Below are positions 17,222-28,072 of a stretch of 64,000 bases of DNA, piece after piece. A model generated the notes under the pieces. That model made no database searches. It saw only the letters and a list, made by a program, of their open reading frames with translations, and was not told the origin of the DNA. A program made the position numbers and the translations under genes. The stretch spans positions 248,001 to 312,000 of the forward strand of contig NZ_JAOEJU010000002.1 of assembly GCF_025447595.1 (NCBI RefSeq), given 5' to 3'. Within the stretch, counting starts at the first letter, position 1. The number at the start of each line of letters is the position of its first letter. Source of the stretch: Pseudomonas koreensis (GTDB taxonomy: Bacteria > Pseudomonadota > Gammaproteobacteria > Pseudomonadales > Pseudomonadaceae).

Positions 17222-18151
17222 TTAACCGGCCGTGACCGGCGCGGCGGGTTTGGCGACCGAGCACAGCCGAATGGAGTCGGCGAGAATCTCGATGGCTTTC
17301 GGCCGTGGGAAGCTCGCGCGCCAGGCGATGGCCACGGTGCGGAACGGCACCGGTGCCGACAGCGGACGCACTTCAATCACGCCGGGGGCGTAGTGATGGC
17401 TGTCCACTGCCGACAGCGGGAGGATCGAGATGCCCAGACCGGACGCGACCATGTGGCGGATGGTTTCCAGCGAGCTGGATTCGACCGTGGTGTGCTTGGC
17501 GCCGTCGTTGCCCTTGGTCAGGGTCGGGCAGGCTTCCAGCACTTGATCGCGGAAGCAGTGGCCTTCGCCGAGCAGCAACAGGCTCTTGTCGTTGAGCAGC
17601 GCGGCGTCGATGGATTCTTTCTGGGTCCACGGGTGCTGGGCCGGCATCAGGACGTAGAACGGCTCGTCGTAGAGTTGCAGGGTCAGCACGTCGGCTTCGT
17701 TGAACGGCAGGGCGATGATGATCGCGTCCAGCTCGCCGTTGCGCAGCTTGTCGCGCAGCACGTGGGTGAAGTTTTCTTCGATGTACAACGGCATCTGCGG
17801 GGCGACCCGGTGCAGTTGCGGAATCAGGTGCGGGAAAAGGTACGGGCCGACGGTGTAGATCGCGCCGACTTTCAGCGGGGCGGTCAGCTGGTTCTTGCCG
17901 GCCTGGGCCAGTTCGCGGATGCCCTGGGCCTGTTCCAGCACTTTTTGCGCCTGGGCGACGATGCCTTCGCCGACCGGGGTCAGGCGCACGGCGCTTTTGC
18001 TGCGCTCGAAAATCAGCACACCGAGTTCGTCTTCAAGCTTTTTCACGCCCACCGACAGGGTCGGCTGGCTGACGTGGCAACGCTCGGCCGCGTGGCCAAA
18101 ATGTTGCTCTTGGGCGAGGGTAACGATGTAGCGTAATTCTGTGAGGGTCAT
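17222..18151 (-). CDS. oxyR: Hydrogen-peroxide sensor and transcription regulator OxyR
   Basis: This 309-residue LysR-type regulator has an N-terminal winged helix (LAQEQHFGHAAERCHVSQPTLS) and the redox pair in GHCFRDQVLEACP, where the two cysteines are nine residues apart as in OxyR Cys199/Cys208. Oxidation by peroxide forms the disulfide that switches on catalase and peroxiredoxin genes. It is the first gene of a likely oxyR-recG operon. Confidence 0.95.
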   Translation of the reverse strand: MTLTELRYIVTLAQEQHFGHAAERCHVSQPTLSVGVKKLEDELGVLIFERSKSAVRLTPVGEGIVAQAQKVLEQAQGIRELAQAGKNQLTAPLKVGAIYTVGPYLFPHLIPQLHRVAPQMPLYIEENFTHVLRDKLRNGELDAIIIALPFNEADVLTLQLYDEPFYVLMPAQHPWTQKESIDAALLNDKSLLLLGEGHCFRDQVLEACPTLTKGNDGAKHTTVESSSLETIRHMVASGLGISILPLSAVDSHHYAPGVIEVRPLSAPVPFRTVAIAWRASFPRPKAIEILADSIRLCSVAKPAAPVTAG

Positions 18152-18270
18152 AGCAAGCGTCCATGAAGATGCGGGCCAAGCATACCGGCTGCAATCGATA
18201 GACGCACGTTATCAGACTGAGTGATGAATGCGACACCGGGCAATGCCGGTTTGCCGTTTGTAGATATGAC

Positions 18271-18294
18271 AAAGGCACCTTTCGGTGCCTTTTT
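18271..18294. terminator. Hairpin between tonB and oxyR
   Basis: AAAGGCACCTTTCGGTGCCTTTTT is a perfect stem-loop with a T run on the plus strand and a shorter one on the minus strand. It lies between the REP pair after tonB and the oxyR promoter, so it may end minus-strand read-through from the exbB-exbD-tonB operon. Confidence 0.6.
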
Positions 18295-18324
18295 GACTGG
18301 ATTCTTCCGGTTGGCGCTGAACCT

Positions 18325-18413
18325 TGTGGGAGCGAGCTTGCTCGCGAAAGCGGCGTATCAGTCGAAGCAGCCCTGTCTGACAAGGCCTCTTCGCGAGCAA
18401 GCTCGCTCCCACA
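18325..18413. repeat. Inverted REP pair (BIME-like) after tonB
   Basis: TGTGGGAGCGAGCTTGCTCG at one end and its inverse CGAGCAAGCTCGCTCCCACA at the other flank about 40 variable bases. This is the common P. fluorescens-type REP doublet. Confidence 0.92.
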
Positions 18414-18429
18414 GGTTTTGCGGTGTTTC

Positions 18430-19176
18430 CTAGCGGCGGCGTTCCAGCGAGTACACAAACGGTGCAACAATTTCGATCGCGCCATTGGTCAGCATGTCGG
18501 CCGGTGGCTTGGGCAGCGGTTGGGCGCGGCGGATCATTTCCAGGGTAGCCCGGTCCAGATCGGCGTTGCCGGAACGGCCCACCAGTTCGAACGACAGCAC
18601 GTTGCCTTCGCCATCGACCACGAAGCGCAACCGGTTCAAGCCTTCCTTGCCCCGGGCCTGAGCGCTGGCCGGGTACTTCTTGTACTTGGCCAGATGTGCG
18701 AGCAGGGTGCCTTGCCAGCTGGCCTTGGCGGCCATTTGTGCAGGCGACGGGCCCGGTGCAGGCTGGGCGGCCTTCTCCGTCGGCGCCTGAGTCGGCTGGG
18801 TATCGGCCGGCTTCTCTTCGGACGGTTTCTCCTTCGGCGGATCGGGCAGTTTCTTCTCGATCGGCTTCGGCGGTTTTGGTTTCGGCTTGGGTTTAGGTTT
18901 CTGCACCGCGATCTCGGCTTTTGGCGCTTCGGCCAGTTTCGGGATCGGCAGTTCTTCAACCGGAGCCGGTGGCTGCGGTGGCGTGACGACTTTCGGCGGT
19001 GCGGGCGGTGGCGGGGCCGGAACCGGTGCCAGCTCGACCATCATTGCCTGCGGTGGCAATTCGATGGGCGGGCGGGCGGTCCAGTTCAGCGCCAGCGCGA
19101 TGGCCAGCGCATGAACACCCAGCACCACGGCCAGGCTACCGCTGTAACGCGTCAGCTTATGGCGCGTCGTGATCAT
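18430..19176 (-). CDS. tonB: TonB energy-transducing protein
   Basis: The 248-residue product has one N-terminal membrane anchor (residues about 12-30), a long proline/lysine-rich spacer (KPKPKPKPKPPKP) that spans the periplasm, and a C-terminal TonB fold (YPASAQARGKEGLNRLRFVVDGEGNV). It couples the proton gradient, via ExbB-ExbD, to outer-membrane receptors for siderophores and cobalamin. Its ATG overlaps the exbD stop by four bases. Confidence 0.95.
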   Translation of the reverse strand: MITTRHKLTRYSGSLAVVLGVHALAIALALNWTARPPIELPPQAMMVELAPVPAPPPPAPPKVVTPPQPPAPVEELPIPKLAEAPKAEIAVQKPKPKPKPKPPKPIEKKLPDPPKEKPSEEKPADTQPTQAPTEKAAQPAPGPSPAQMAAKASWQGTLLAHLAKYKKYPASAQARGKEGLNRLRFVVDGEGNVLSFELVGRSGNADLDRATLEMIRRAQPLPKPPADMLTNGAIEIVAPFVYSLERRR

Positions 19177-19601
19177 TTCTTGACTGCGCTCTCGAGTCCG
19201 ACCAGACCGACCTTCAGGTAACCGGCGGCGCGCAGGTTATCCATCACACTCATCAGGTCGCCGTAATCCACACCTTTGTCGGCCTGGAAGAAGATCGTCG
19301 TGTCTTTCTTGCCCTGGGTCTTGGCGTCGAGTGCGGCGCCGAGGGTTTCGGCTTTCACTTCGTCTTCGCCCAGGAACAGGCGCTGGTCAGCCTTCACGCT
19401 GAGGAACACCGGTTTCTCCGGTCGCGGCGCCGGTTTGGCGGTCGAGGCAGGCAGGTCAACCTTGATGTCCACGGTGGCCAGCGGCGCGGCCACCATGAAG
19501 ATGATCAACAGCACCAGCATCACGTCGATGAACGGCGTGACGTTGATTTCGTGGTTCTCGGCCAGATCGTCGTCTGCGCCTTCTTTCAAATGCAGGCCCA
19601 T
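19173..19601 (-). CDS. exbD: Biopolymer transport protein ExbD
   Basis: The 142-residue protein has one transmembrane helix with the conserved aspartate region (NVTPFIDVMLVLLIIFMVAAP) and a periplasmic domain (VFLSVKADQRLFLGEDEV). It joins ExbB in the proton channel that powers TonB. It lies six bases downstream of exbB and overlaps tonB. Confidence 0.95.
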   Translation of the reverse strand: MGLHLKEGADDDLAENHEINVTPFIDVMLVLLIIFMVAAPLATVDIKVDLPASTAKPAPRPEKPVFLSVKADQRLFLGEDEVKAETLGAALDAKTQGKKDTTIFFQADKGVDYGDLMSVMDNLRAAGYLKVGLVGLESAVKK

Positions 19602-19607
19602 GGCCGA

Positions 19608-20561
19608 TTACCCCACTTTCACCATGTGCGGTTGCGAGCTGCTGCGCTCAGGCTGGTGGTCGAGGTCGCGGCTGACGAGCAGCAGGACTTCTGCCGACGC
19701 ATCGGACACCTGAGCCTTGTAACCGGCGATGGAGCGGGCGAAGACGTTGTAGATGACCACGGCAGGAATCGCGGCAACCAGACCCAGTGCGGTAGCCAGC
19801 AGCGCTTCAGCGATACCCGGTGCTACGACGGCAAGGTTGGTGGTCTGGGTTTTGGCGATGCCGATGAAGCTGTTCATGATGCCCCACACGGTGCCGAACA
19901 GACCGACGAACGGTGCGGTGGATCCGATGGTGGCGAGGACGCCGGTGCCGCTGCTCATGTTGCGGCCACAGGCGGCAACCAGACGCTCGAGGCGGAAGCT
20001 GACGCGTTCCTTGATGCCTTCTTTCTCGCGGGCGTTGGCCGACAGGCGCATTTCTTCGAGGGCGTCGTGCACCAGCAGGTTGGCGAGGGTGCCTTCCTTT
20101 GCCGCAGTTGCGCTGGCTTCTTTAAGGGTGGTGGCTTTCTTCAGGGCAGCGATTTCGCCACGCAGACGGCGTTTGGCGCCCATCAGCTCGAAACCCTTGG
20201 CGATCCAGATGGTCCAGGTGATGATCGAGGCGATGGCCAGGCCGATCATCACGGCTTTAACGATGACGTCGGCGTTCTGGTACATGCCCCATGGCGACAG
20301 GTCGTGGGCCATGCCCAGGGTGTTGTCGGCTTCGAGGACTTCCGGCGCATCGGCGGCGCTGGCGTCTACGGCCTGCACCGGGTCGGTCGCAGCAGGTGCG
20401 GCGGCCGGAGCGCTTTGCTCGGTGGCGGCTGGCGCGGCCGGGGCTTGTGCGTCAGCGAATGCGGCGACCGGCGCCAGCATCAGGCTGAGCAGCAGGGCAG
20501 CCACGGCGCTCCAGGCGCGAGGTCGGTTGGTTGGCGAAGCGGAGTTTTGAATGCGTGTCAT
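19608..20561 (-). CDS. exbB: Biopolymer transport protein ExbB, Pseudomonas type with N-terminal extension
   Basis: The start at 20561 gives 317 residues, longer than E. coli ExbB because of a signal-peptide-like region (ALLLSLMLAPVAAFADA) and an Ala/Pro-rich segment typical of Pseudomonas homologues. Three membrane helices follow, with the MotA/ExbB signature (GTGVLATIGSTAPFVGLFGTVWGIMNSF). The protein is the proton-channel scaffold of the TonB motor. It opens the exbB-exbD-tonB operon. Confidence 0.93.
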   Translation of the reverse strand: MTRIQNSASPTNRPRAWSAVAALLLSLMLAPVAAFADAQAPAAPAATEQSAPAAAPAATDPVQAVDASAADAPEVLEADNTLGMAHDLSPWGMYQNADVIVKAVMIGLAIASIITWTIWIAKGFELMGAKRRLRGEIAALKKATTLKEASATAAKEGTLANLLVHDALEEMRLSANAREKEGIKERVSFRLERLVAACGRNMSSGTGVLATIGSTAPFVGLFGTVWGIMNSFIGIAKTQTTNLAVVAPGIAEALLATALGLVAAIPAVVIYNVFARSIAGYKAQVSDASAEVLLLVSRDLDHQPERSSSQPHMVKVG

Positions 20562-20631
20562 GCTGGCCGGACCTGAGATAGAAAAACGGTAATGCTCTTC
20601 CAGGCCTCGTGAGGCCGAGAACAAAAGTGGC

Positions 20632-20660
20632 CAGCATTATTGCAAGTAATTCTTGTTAAC
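20632..20660 (-). promoter_or_regulatory. Possible Fur-box-like site upstream of exbB
   Basis: On the minus strand the sequence AACAAGAATTACTTGCAATA has the A/T-rich, partly symmetric GAATTA-type pattern of Pseudomonas Fur boxes. It lies 70-100 bases before the exbB start, a sensible place for iron control of this operon. The match to the consensus is incomplete. Confidence 0.35.
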
Positions 20661-20749
20661 AAAAGTAATAGAGTTGCTTTTTTTCCTTCATTGCTAGCCG
20701 CTCGTCCCCTGCCGAGGCTAGTCTGTCGCTTTCCGATGGGAGATTTTTG

Positions 20750-21607
20750 ATGTCCGCGCCTTCTGTTTTGATCGCCGGTTGCGGTGATGTCGGCAGCCGT
20801 CTGGCCACGCAATTGCTGGCTGCCGGCTTCCAGGTCTATGGCCTGCGCCGTGATATTTCACGTTTGCCGGACGGCGTTATCGGTGTGGCCGGTGACTTGT
20901 TCAATGAAGATTGCCCCGAGACCTGGCCGGTGGGCGCTATCGATTACCTGGTGTATAGCGCGGCGGCCACCGATCACGATGAAGCCGGTTATCGCGCGGC
21001 GTATGTGCAGGGTTTGCAGCATGTACTGGGTTGGCTGAACGATTACGGTCAGGAGCCTGAGCGGCTGCTGTTCGTTTCCAGCAGCAGTGTTTACGGGCAG
21101 CAGAACGGCGAGTGGGTCGATGAAAAATCTGAAACCGTCGCTGCGGGTTATTCCGGTCGGGTGATGCTGGAGGCGGAGCAGGTTGCGCTTAACTCTGGCA
21201 TTCCCGCGAGCATCGTCCGCTTGACCGGCATCTACGGCCCCGGCCGTGAGTGGCTGCTGACCCAGGTGCGTCGGGGTTATCGGGTTGCGGTCGATCCGCC
21301 GTTGTATGGCAATCGCATCCATGCCGATGACGCGGCGGGGTTGATGGCTTATCTGCTGGAGGCGGATCGCGAGGGCGTGGCGCTGGATGACATCTATATC
21401 GGCGTGGACGATGCACCGGCTCCGTTGGCCGAGGTGGTGGCTTGGCTGCGTGAGTATCTGGGTGTCACCGCATGGTCGGAAGACGAAAGCGTACGTCGCA
21501 CCGGCAGCAAGCAATGCAGCAATGCACGGGCCAGGGCGTTGGGCTGGGTGCCGAAGTATCCGAGTTATCGCGAGGGGTATGCGGCGATTCTTGAGGGCAA
21601 GTGCTGA
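20750..21607 (+). CDS. SDR-family NAD(P)-dependent oxidoreductase, YeeZ-like
   Basis: ATG 20750 has GGGAG seven bases upstream. The 285-residue product is an atypical extended short-chain dehydrogenase: nucleotide-binding start VLIAGCGDVGSRLATQLL, then FVSSSSVYGQQNGEWVDE, RLTGIYGPGR and NRIHADDAAGLMAYLLE. The classical YxxxK lysine position appears changed, as in YeeZ-type proteins. The substrate is unknown. It is divergent from exbB and followed by a REP pair. Confidence 0.87.
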   Translation: MSAPSVLIAGCGDVGSRLATQLLAAGFQVYGLRRDISRLPDGVIGVAGDLFNEDCPETWPVGAIDYLVYSAAATDHDEAGYRAAYVQGLQHVLGWLNDYGQEPERLLFVSSSSVYGQQNGEWVDEKSETVAAGYSGRVMLEAEQVALNSGIPASIVRLTGIYGPGREWLLTQVRRGYRVAVDPPLYGNRIHADDAAGLMAYLLEADREGVALDDIYIGVDDAPAPLAEVVAWLREYLGVTAWSEDESVRRTGSKQCSNARARALGWVPKYPSYREGYAAILEGKC

Positions 21608-21628
21608 TTTCCAGGCGCCACAAACCAC

Positions 21629-21718
21629 TGTGGGAGCGAGCTTGCTCGCGATGGCGGCATAACAGTCAGCATAAATGTTGAATGCTATGGCCTCATCGCG
21701 AGCAAGCTCGCTCCCACA
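21629..21718. repeat. Inverted REP pair (BIME-like) after the SDR gene
   Basis: TGTGGGAGCGAGCTTGCTCG and its inverse flank a variable centre, between the convergent SDR and lipoprotein genes. Confidence 0.92.
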
Positions 21719-21745
21719 TGGGATCTCTGTCGCTTCAGAGGTGGG

Positions 21746-22486
21746 TTACTGCTTCTCGAGCAACCACTTGCGCTCACCCGGGGTGAACTGCGGTTGTTCG
21801 TCCGCCAGTGCCGTGTTCACGGCCTGCAGGATTTCCAGCTCTTTGCCCTTGCGGACGAAGATCCAGTTGTTGCCCTGACCGTTCTGCTGCAGCCACATGC
21901 TGTCATTGCCGCTGCTCATCGACGCGCAATCGCCGGCGAGGCACAGCGCATAGCGGTCGGCACCCGGCAGACCGGAGACTTGCCCGTCAGCCTGGAATTG
22001 CACGGTGGCACCTTCGCCCTGGCCGCTGGTGATCGTCCAGTTGCCGCCCAGATAAGCGGAATACAGCGCGCGTTCGAAGCTGGCGCCGATCGGTGCGCCT
22101 TCCGGCACCGGGATCTGCGCGCGGTCGAAGACCTGTTCCGGTTCGTTTTCGTTGGCAGCTTGTTGCAGTTGGCCACCGTCACGTTTCAGCTCGCTGGCGG
22201 AGCTGCCATAGAAGTCGACTTTCCAGGCACCGGACTGTTCGCCGAGCAAGCGACCTTCGACGTTTTCGAAACCGTTGGTGTAGCGGGCCTGACCGGCCTT
22301 GGTGTTGACGTCCCACTCCAGGTTCGGGCCGTAAGCCTGAAGCGCTTCGCGCAGGGGGCCGCCCTTGGCAGCGGCATCGATGGCGACCTGATTGATCCAG
22401 GTGCCGCTGATGTCACGGTCTGCAGGGTTGCTGGCGCAACCGCCGAGGAAAATGGCGAGCAGCGAGAGAGCAAGCGCTTTGCGCAT
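21746..22486 (-). CDS. Lipoprotein of unknown function
   Basis: The 246-residue protein has a lipoprotein signal ending in the lipobox LGGC (residues about 14-17), followed by ASNPADRD. The Asn at +3 and lack of Asp at +2 favour the outer membrane. The mature part is beta-rich with a C-terminal section (GGNWTITSGQGEGATVQFQADGQVSGLPGADRY) resembling META/HslJ-type domains. The start has GAAAGGA upstream. The function is unknown. Confidence 0.78.
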   Translation of the reverse strand: MRKALALSLLAIFLGGCASNPADRDISGTWINQVAIDAAAKGGPLREALQAYGPNLEWDVNTKAGQARYTNGFENVEGRLLGEQSGAWKVDFYGSSASELKRDGGQLQQAANENEPEQVFDRAQIPVPEGAPIGASFERALYSAYLGGNWTITSGQGEGATVQFQADGQVSGLPGADRYALCLAGDCASMSSGNDSMWLQQNGQGNNWIFVRKGKELEILQAVNTALADEQPQFTPGERKWLLEKQ

Positions 22487-22558
22487 GGTGGAATCCTTTC
22501 AAAACCTTTTCTTTACCGCAGAGCAGTCGGCGCGGCGTCTGAAGCCGCGCCGTGCGCA

Positions 22559-22939
22559 TTACTCGATGACCAGAATGGCATCCATTTCAACCTGCGAACC
22601 CTTTGGCAGGGCTGCCACGCCGATGGCGGCGCGCGCCGGGTACGGCTGGTCGAAGTACTTGCCCATGATCTCGTTGACCTTGGCGAAATGGCTCAGGTCG
22701 GTGAGGAAGATGTTCAGCTTGACGATGTCCTTGAACGAACCGCCAGCAGCTTCGGCCACGGCTTTCAGGTTCTCGAACACCTGGACGGTCTGGGCTTCGA
22801 AGCCTTCGACCAGTTCCATGGTTTTTGGATCGAGGGGAATCTGACCCGACATGTAAACGGTATTGCCGGCCTTGATCGCCTGGGAGTAAGTACCGATGGC
22901 GGCCGGGGCCTTGTCGCTGGTGATAACAGTCTTGGTCAT
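22559..22939 (-). CDS. ridA: RidA enamine/imine deaminase
   Basis: The 126-residue product matches RidA along its length: [23 protein letters not shown] and the active-site end [23 protein letters not shown] with the key arginine. RidA hydrolyses reactive 2-aminoacrylate and related imines to keto acids, protecting PLP enzymes. It starts 24 bases after spoT ends, with AAGGAG upstream, so it is in the rpoZ-spoT transcription unit. A second RidA-family protein is at 60074. Confidence 0.96.
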   Translation of the reverse strand: MTKTVITSDKAPAAIGTYSQAIKAGNTVYMSGQIPLDPKTMELVEGFEAQTVQVFENLKAVAEAAGGSFKDIVKLNIFLTDLSHFAKVNEIMGKYFDQPYPARAAIGVAALPKGSQVEMDAILVIE

Positions 22940-22963
22940 GTATGACTCCTTGTAATGTTTGAG

Positions 22964-25069
22964 TTATGCACGCATGCGGGTGATGCGAATCACCCCGGTC
23001 AGGGCGCGCAGTTTCTTGATCACGCGGGCCAGGTGCACACGGTCGTGGACGCTGACCACCAACTGGACAACGCTGATGCGACCATCGCGTTCGTCCATGC
23101 TGATTTTCTCGATATTGCCGTCGGCTGCGTTGACGCTGCTGGCCAGCAGGGCGATCAGGCCGCGCTGGTGTTCCAGCTCGACGCGCAGTTCGACGTTGAA
23201 TTCGCCGGTGACATCCTTGGCCCACGAGAGCTGGATGCATTTTTCCGGGTTATGGCGGATTTCGCTGATGTTGCGGCAGTTGTCCAGGTGCACGACCATG
23301 CCTTTGCCCGCCGAGAGGTGACCGACAATCGGGTCGCCCGGGATCGGCGTACAACATTTGGCATAACTGAGGACCAGGCCTTCGGTGCCGCGAATCGCCA
23401 GCGGGCCTTCCGGGCTCGGCAGTTGTTCGCCTTCGCCGAGCAGGCGGCGTGCCACGACGTAGGCCATGCGGTTGCCCAAGCCGATGTCTTCGAGCAGGTC
23501 TTCGATCAGTTCGAGGCGGTACTCGGTGAGCATCGCCTTCACGCGTTCGGCCGGAATCTGTTCCAGCGCGCTGTCGAAGCCGTTGAGCACCTTGTTCAGC
23601 AGGCGCTCGCCGAGGCTGATGGATTCGGAGCGGCGTTGCAGTTTCAGTGCATGGCGGATGTGGGTCCGCGCCTTGCCGGTGACCACGAAGTTGAGCCACG
23701 CCGGATTCGGCCGTGCGCCGGGAGCGCTGACGATCTCGACAGTAGAGCCGCTTTGCAACGGTTCGGACAGCGGTGCGAGACGACGGTTGATCCGGCAGGC
23801 GATGCAGCTGTTGCCGACGTCGGTGTGCACCGCGTAGGCAAAGTCGACCGCCGTGGAGCCTTTGGGCAGCTCCATGATCCGGCCTTTGGGCGTGAACACG
23901 TAGACCTCGTCCGGGAACAGGTCGATTTTCACGCTTTCAATGAATTCCAGCGAGTTGCCGGCACGTTGCTGCATTTCCAGCACGCCTTTGACCCACTGAC
24001 GGGCCCGGGCGTGAGTGCCTTTCGGCTGCTCGTCACCGCTGGATTTGTACAGCCAATGGGCGGCGATGCCGTTGTTGGCCATCTCTTCCATTTCACGGGT
24101 GCGGATCTGGATCTCGATCGGTACACCGTGCATGCCGAACAGTGTGGTGTGCAGCGATTGATAGCCGTTGGCCTTGGGGATCGCGATGTAATCCTTGAAG
24201 CGCCCCGGCAACGGTTTGTACAAATTATGTACAGCACCCAGCACGCGGTAGCAGGTATCGACCTTGTCGACGATGATCCGGAACGCGTAGACGTCCATGA
24301 TCTCGTTGAAGGCCCGACGCTTGCCGCGCATTTTCTTGTAGATGCCGTATAGGTGTTTCTGGCGACCGCTGACTTCGCCCTGGATGCCGTCGATGGCGAG
24401 GCAGTGGCCGAGGGATTCTTCGATCTTGTTGACGATTTCCTTGCGGTTGCCCCGGGCGCGCTTGACGGCCTGGTAGATCCGCGCGGAACGCATCGGGTGC
24501 ATCGCCTTGAAACCGAGGTCTTCGAACTCGATGCGGATCGCATGCATGCCCAGCCGGTTGGCGATGGGTGCGTAGATCTCGAGGGTTTCCTTGGCAATGC
24601 GTCGGCGTTTTTCGCCGGACAGCACTTCCAGCGTGCGCATGTTGTGCAGGCGGTCGGCGAGCTTGACCAGGATCACGCGAATGTCGCGTGCCATGGCCAT
24701 GGCCATTTTCTGGAAGTTTTCAGCCTGGGCTTCGGCCTTGGTCTCGAAGTTCATCTGGGTCAGTTTGCTGACCCCGTCGACCAGTTCGGCCACGGTTTCA
24801 CCGAACTGCGCTTGCAGCGCTTCCTTGGCGATACCGGTGTCTTCGATCACGTCATGCAGCATCGCGGCCATCAGGCTCTGATGGTCCATGTGCATGTCGG
24901 CAAGAATATTCGCCACGGCAAGAGGATGCGTGACGTACGCCTCGCCGCTGCGGCGGCGTTGGCCGTCGTGGGCTTGTTCGGCGTAGAAATACGCTCGGCG
25001 GACCAGGTTCACCTGGTCGTTGCCGAGGTAGGTCGATAAGCGATCGGCGAGGGCGTCTATGCTCGGCAT
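22964..25069 (-). CDS. spoT: Bifunctional (p)ppGpp synthetase/hydrolase SpoT
   Basis: The 701-residue protein has all expected parts: an N-terminal HD hydrolase domain (AAMLHDVIEDTG, about residues 68-79), a synthetase domain (YQSLHTTLFG), a TGS domain (VYVFTPKGRIMELPKGSTAVDFAYAVH), a helical/zinc-finger region (CCTPIPGDPIVGH) and a C-terminal ACT domain. The intact HD motif marks SpoT rather than RelA. It controls the stringent response. It is preceded by AGGAGA and lies downstream of rpoZ. Confidence 0.97.
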   Translation of the reverse strand: MPSIDALADRLSTYLGNDQVNLVRRAYFYAEQAHDGQRRRSGEAYVTHPLAVANILADMHMDHQSLMAAMLHDVIEDTGIAKEALQAQFGETVAELVDGVSKLTQMNFETKAEAQAENFQKMAMAMARDIRVILVKLADRLHNMRTLEVLSGEKRRRIAKETLEIYAPIANRLGMHAIRIEFEDLGFKAMHPMRSARIYQAVKRARGNRKEIVNKIEESLGHCLAIDGIQGEVSGRQKHLYGIYKKMRGKRRAFNEIMDVYAFRIIVDKVDTCYRVLGAVHNLYKPLPGRFKDYIAIPKANGYQSLHTTLFGMHGVPIEIQIRTREMEEMANNGIAAHWLYKSSGDEQPKGTHARARQWVKGVLEMQQRAGNSLEFIESVKIDLFPDEVYVFTPKGRIMELPKGSTAVDFAYAVHTDVGNSCIACRINRRLAPLSEPLQSGSTVEIVSAPGARPNPAWLNFVVTGKARTHIRHALKLQRRSESISLGERLLNKVLNGFDSALEQIPAERVKAMLTEYRLELIEDLLEDIGLGNRMAYVVARRLLGEGEQLPSPEGPLAIRGTEGLVLSYAKCCTPIPGDPIVGHLSAGKGMVVHLDNCRNISEIRHNPEKCIQLSWAKDVTGEFNVELRVELEHQRGLIALLASSVNAADGNIEKISMDERDGRISVVQLVVSVHDRVHLARVIKKLRALTGVIRITRMRA

Positions 25070-25126
25070 GATGTCTCCTGCCGTAGGCTGTGATCCCGCG
25101 CCGTGCTACGTCGACCAGGCATAGGC

Positions 25127-25390
25127 TTAGACGGCCTCGTTGGACTCGTCCTCGAACGCAGCGAAGACAGGGTCTTCGTGGACGATTTCCTGCTCGGCGA
25201 TGAACTCGTAGGTAATCATGCCTTCAGCGATTTCACGCAGCGCAACTACGGTCGGTTTGTCGTTTTCCCACTGAACCAGGGGCTCTTTGCCGCCGGTGGC
25301 CAGTTGACGGGCACGCTTGGTAGAGAGCATGACCAGCTCAAAGCGGTTTTCCACGTGTTCTAGGCAGTCTTCAACGGTTACGCGGGCCAT
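25127..25390 (-). CDS. rpoZ: RNA polymerase omega subunit
   Basis: The start at 25390 gives 87 residues beginning [20 protein letters not shown], with the conserved [11 protein letters not shown] helix. Omega helps RNA polymerase assembly and forms part of a ppGpp binding site, which fits its place directly upstream of spoT. Confidence 0.97.
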   Translation of the reverse strand: MARVTVEDCLEHVENRFELVMLSTKRARQLATGGKEPLVQWENDKPTVVALREIAEGMITYEFIAEQEIVHEDPVFAAFEDESNEAV

Positions 25391-25558
25391 GGTATTCCTC
25401 GGAGCGAATGCAATATGCGCGCTGCCCGGTTGGGCGAGCGGACTCAACAGTTTAAAAAATCACCAGCGATTAGGGAAGCGCTGATTTTTTGACCAGACTC
25501 TTCAACGCGCTGCAAGTGCCAATGTAAAGCCCTTGCAGCGGTTTTGGGAAGTGCTGTT

Positions 25559-27053
<1,495 letters not shown>

Positions 27054-27277
27054 GGGGTGACCTCGCGATACAGATCGGCGCGAATTGAAGCTCCGCAGCT
27101 CGATATCAATGAATTTAAGCCGACTGGCAGCAAAGGCGCAGGATTGTAGCGCAGTGCGGCAGATGCGCCCAAACACACGGTGTGACAAAGGGCTGCAGGC
27201 CGTCGGCGAAGCGCGTTTCAGGGCCTTCGGTCGTCGGCGGGATTTTTTAACGAGTGCCCAGGCGCGGTGCGCGGCTC

Positions 27278-27283
27278 TATAAT
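27278..27283 (+). promoter_or_regulatory. Likely -10 element of rph
   Basis: A perfect TATAAT lies 38 bases before the rph ATG. The -35 region (TGCCCA at 27255-27260, 17-base spacing) is weak. Confidence 0.5.
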
Positions 27284-27320
27284 GCTCCGCAGTTTTCCGT
27301 CCCCAGTACAGGTATCTCCT

Positions 27321-28043
27321 ATGAAACGTCCAAGTGGTCGCGCTGCCGATCAGCTCCGCTCGATCCGCATTACCCGCAACTACACCAAACACGCCGAGGG
27401 ATCCGTACTGGTCGAATTCGGTGATACCAAAGTCATCTGCACCGTCAGCGTCGAAAATGGCGTGCCGCGTTTCCTCAAAGGTCAGGGCCAGGGTTGGCTG
27501 ACCGCCGAATACGGCATGCTGCCGCGCGCCACTGGCGAGCGTAACCAGCGTGAAGCCAGCCGTGGCAAGCAGGGCGGTCGCACCCTGGAAATCCAGCGTC
27601 TGATCGGCCGTTCCCTGCGCGCTGCGCTGGATATGTCCAAGCTGGGTGACGTCACCCTGTACGTCGACTGCGACGTGATCCAGGCCGACGGCGGCACCCG
27701 CACCGCGTCGATCACCGGCGCCATGGTGGCGCTGGTCGATGCACTGAAAGTGATCAAGAAGCGCGGCGGCCTGAAAGGCGGCGACCCGCTCAAGCAAATG
27801 ATCGGCGCTGTTTCCGTGGGCATGTACCAGGGCGAGCCGGTGCTGGATCTGGACTATCTTGAAGATTCCGCCGCCGAGACCGACCTCAACGTGGTAATGA
27901 CCAGCACCGGTGGTTTCATCGAAGTGCAGGGTACCGCCGAAGGCGCGCCGTTCCAGCCTGAAGAGCTGAACGCGATGCTGGAGCTGGCCAAGAAAGGCAT
28001 GAACGAGATTTTCGAACTGCAAAAGGCTGCACTGGCCGACTGA
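27321..28043 (+). CDS. rph: Ribonuclease PH
   Basis: The 240-residue protein matches RNase PH throughout ([69 protein letters not shown]). The enzyme trims tRNA 3' ends using phosphate. The frame is intact. The DUF4870 gene follows 29 bases later. Confidence 0.97.
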   Translation: MKRPSGRAADQLRSIRITRNYTKHAEGSVLVEFGDTKVICTVSVENGVPRFLKGQGQGWLTAEYGMLPRATGERNQREASRGKQGGRTLEIQRLIGRSLRAALDMSKLGDVTLYVDCDVIQADGGTRTASITGAMVALVDALKVIKKRGGLKGGDPLKQMIGAVSVGMYQGEPVLDLDYLEDSAAETDLNVVMTSTGGFIEVQGTAEGAPFQPEELNAMLELAKKGMNEIFELQKAALAD

Positions 28044-28072
28044 GCAGGTTCGTAACCCGCAAGGAGGACGCG

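Noticed and set aside
18325..18413. REP pairs as a possible CRISPR array
   Set aside because: The repeats are inverted pairs spread through the genome, without a regular spacer pattern or cas genes.
22955..24352. Long plus-strand frame opposite spoT
   Set aside because: It is opposite intact SpoT; no start signal or domain is visible.
27054..28022. Upstream extension of the yicC frame over rph
   Set aside because: It runs antisense to RNase PH; the conserved YicC start with a ribosome site is at 27053.
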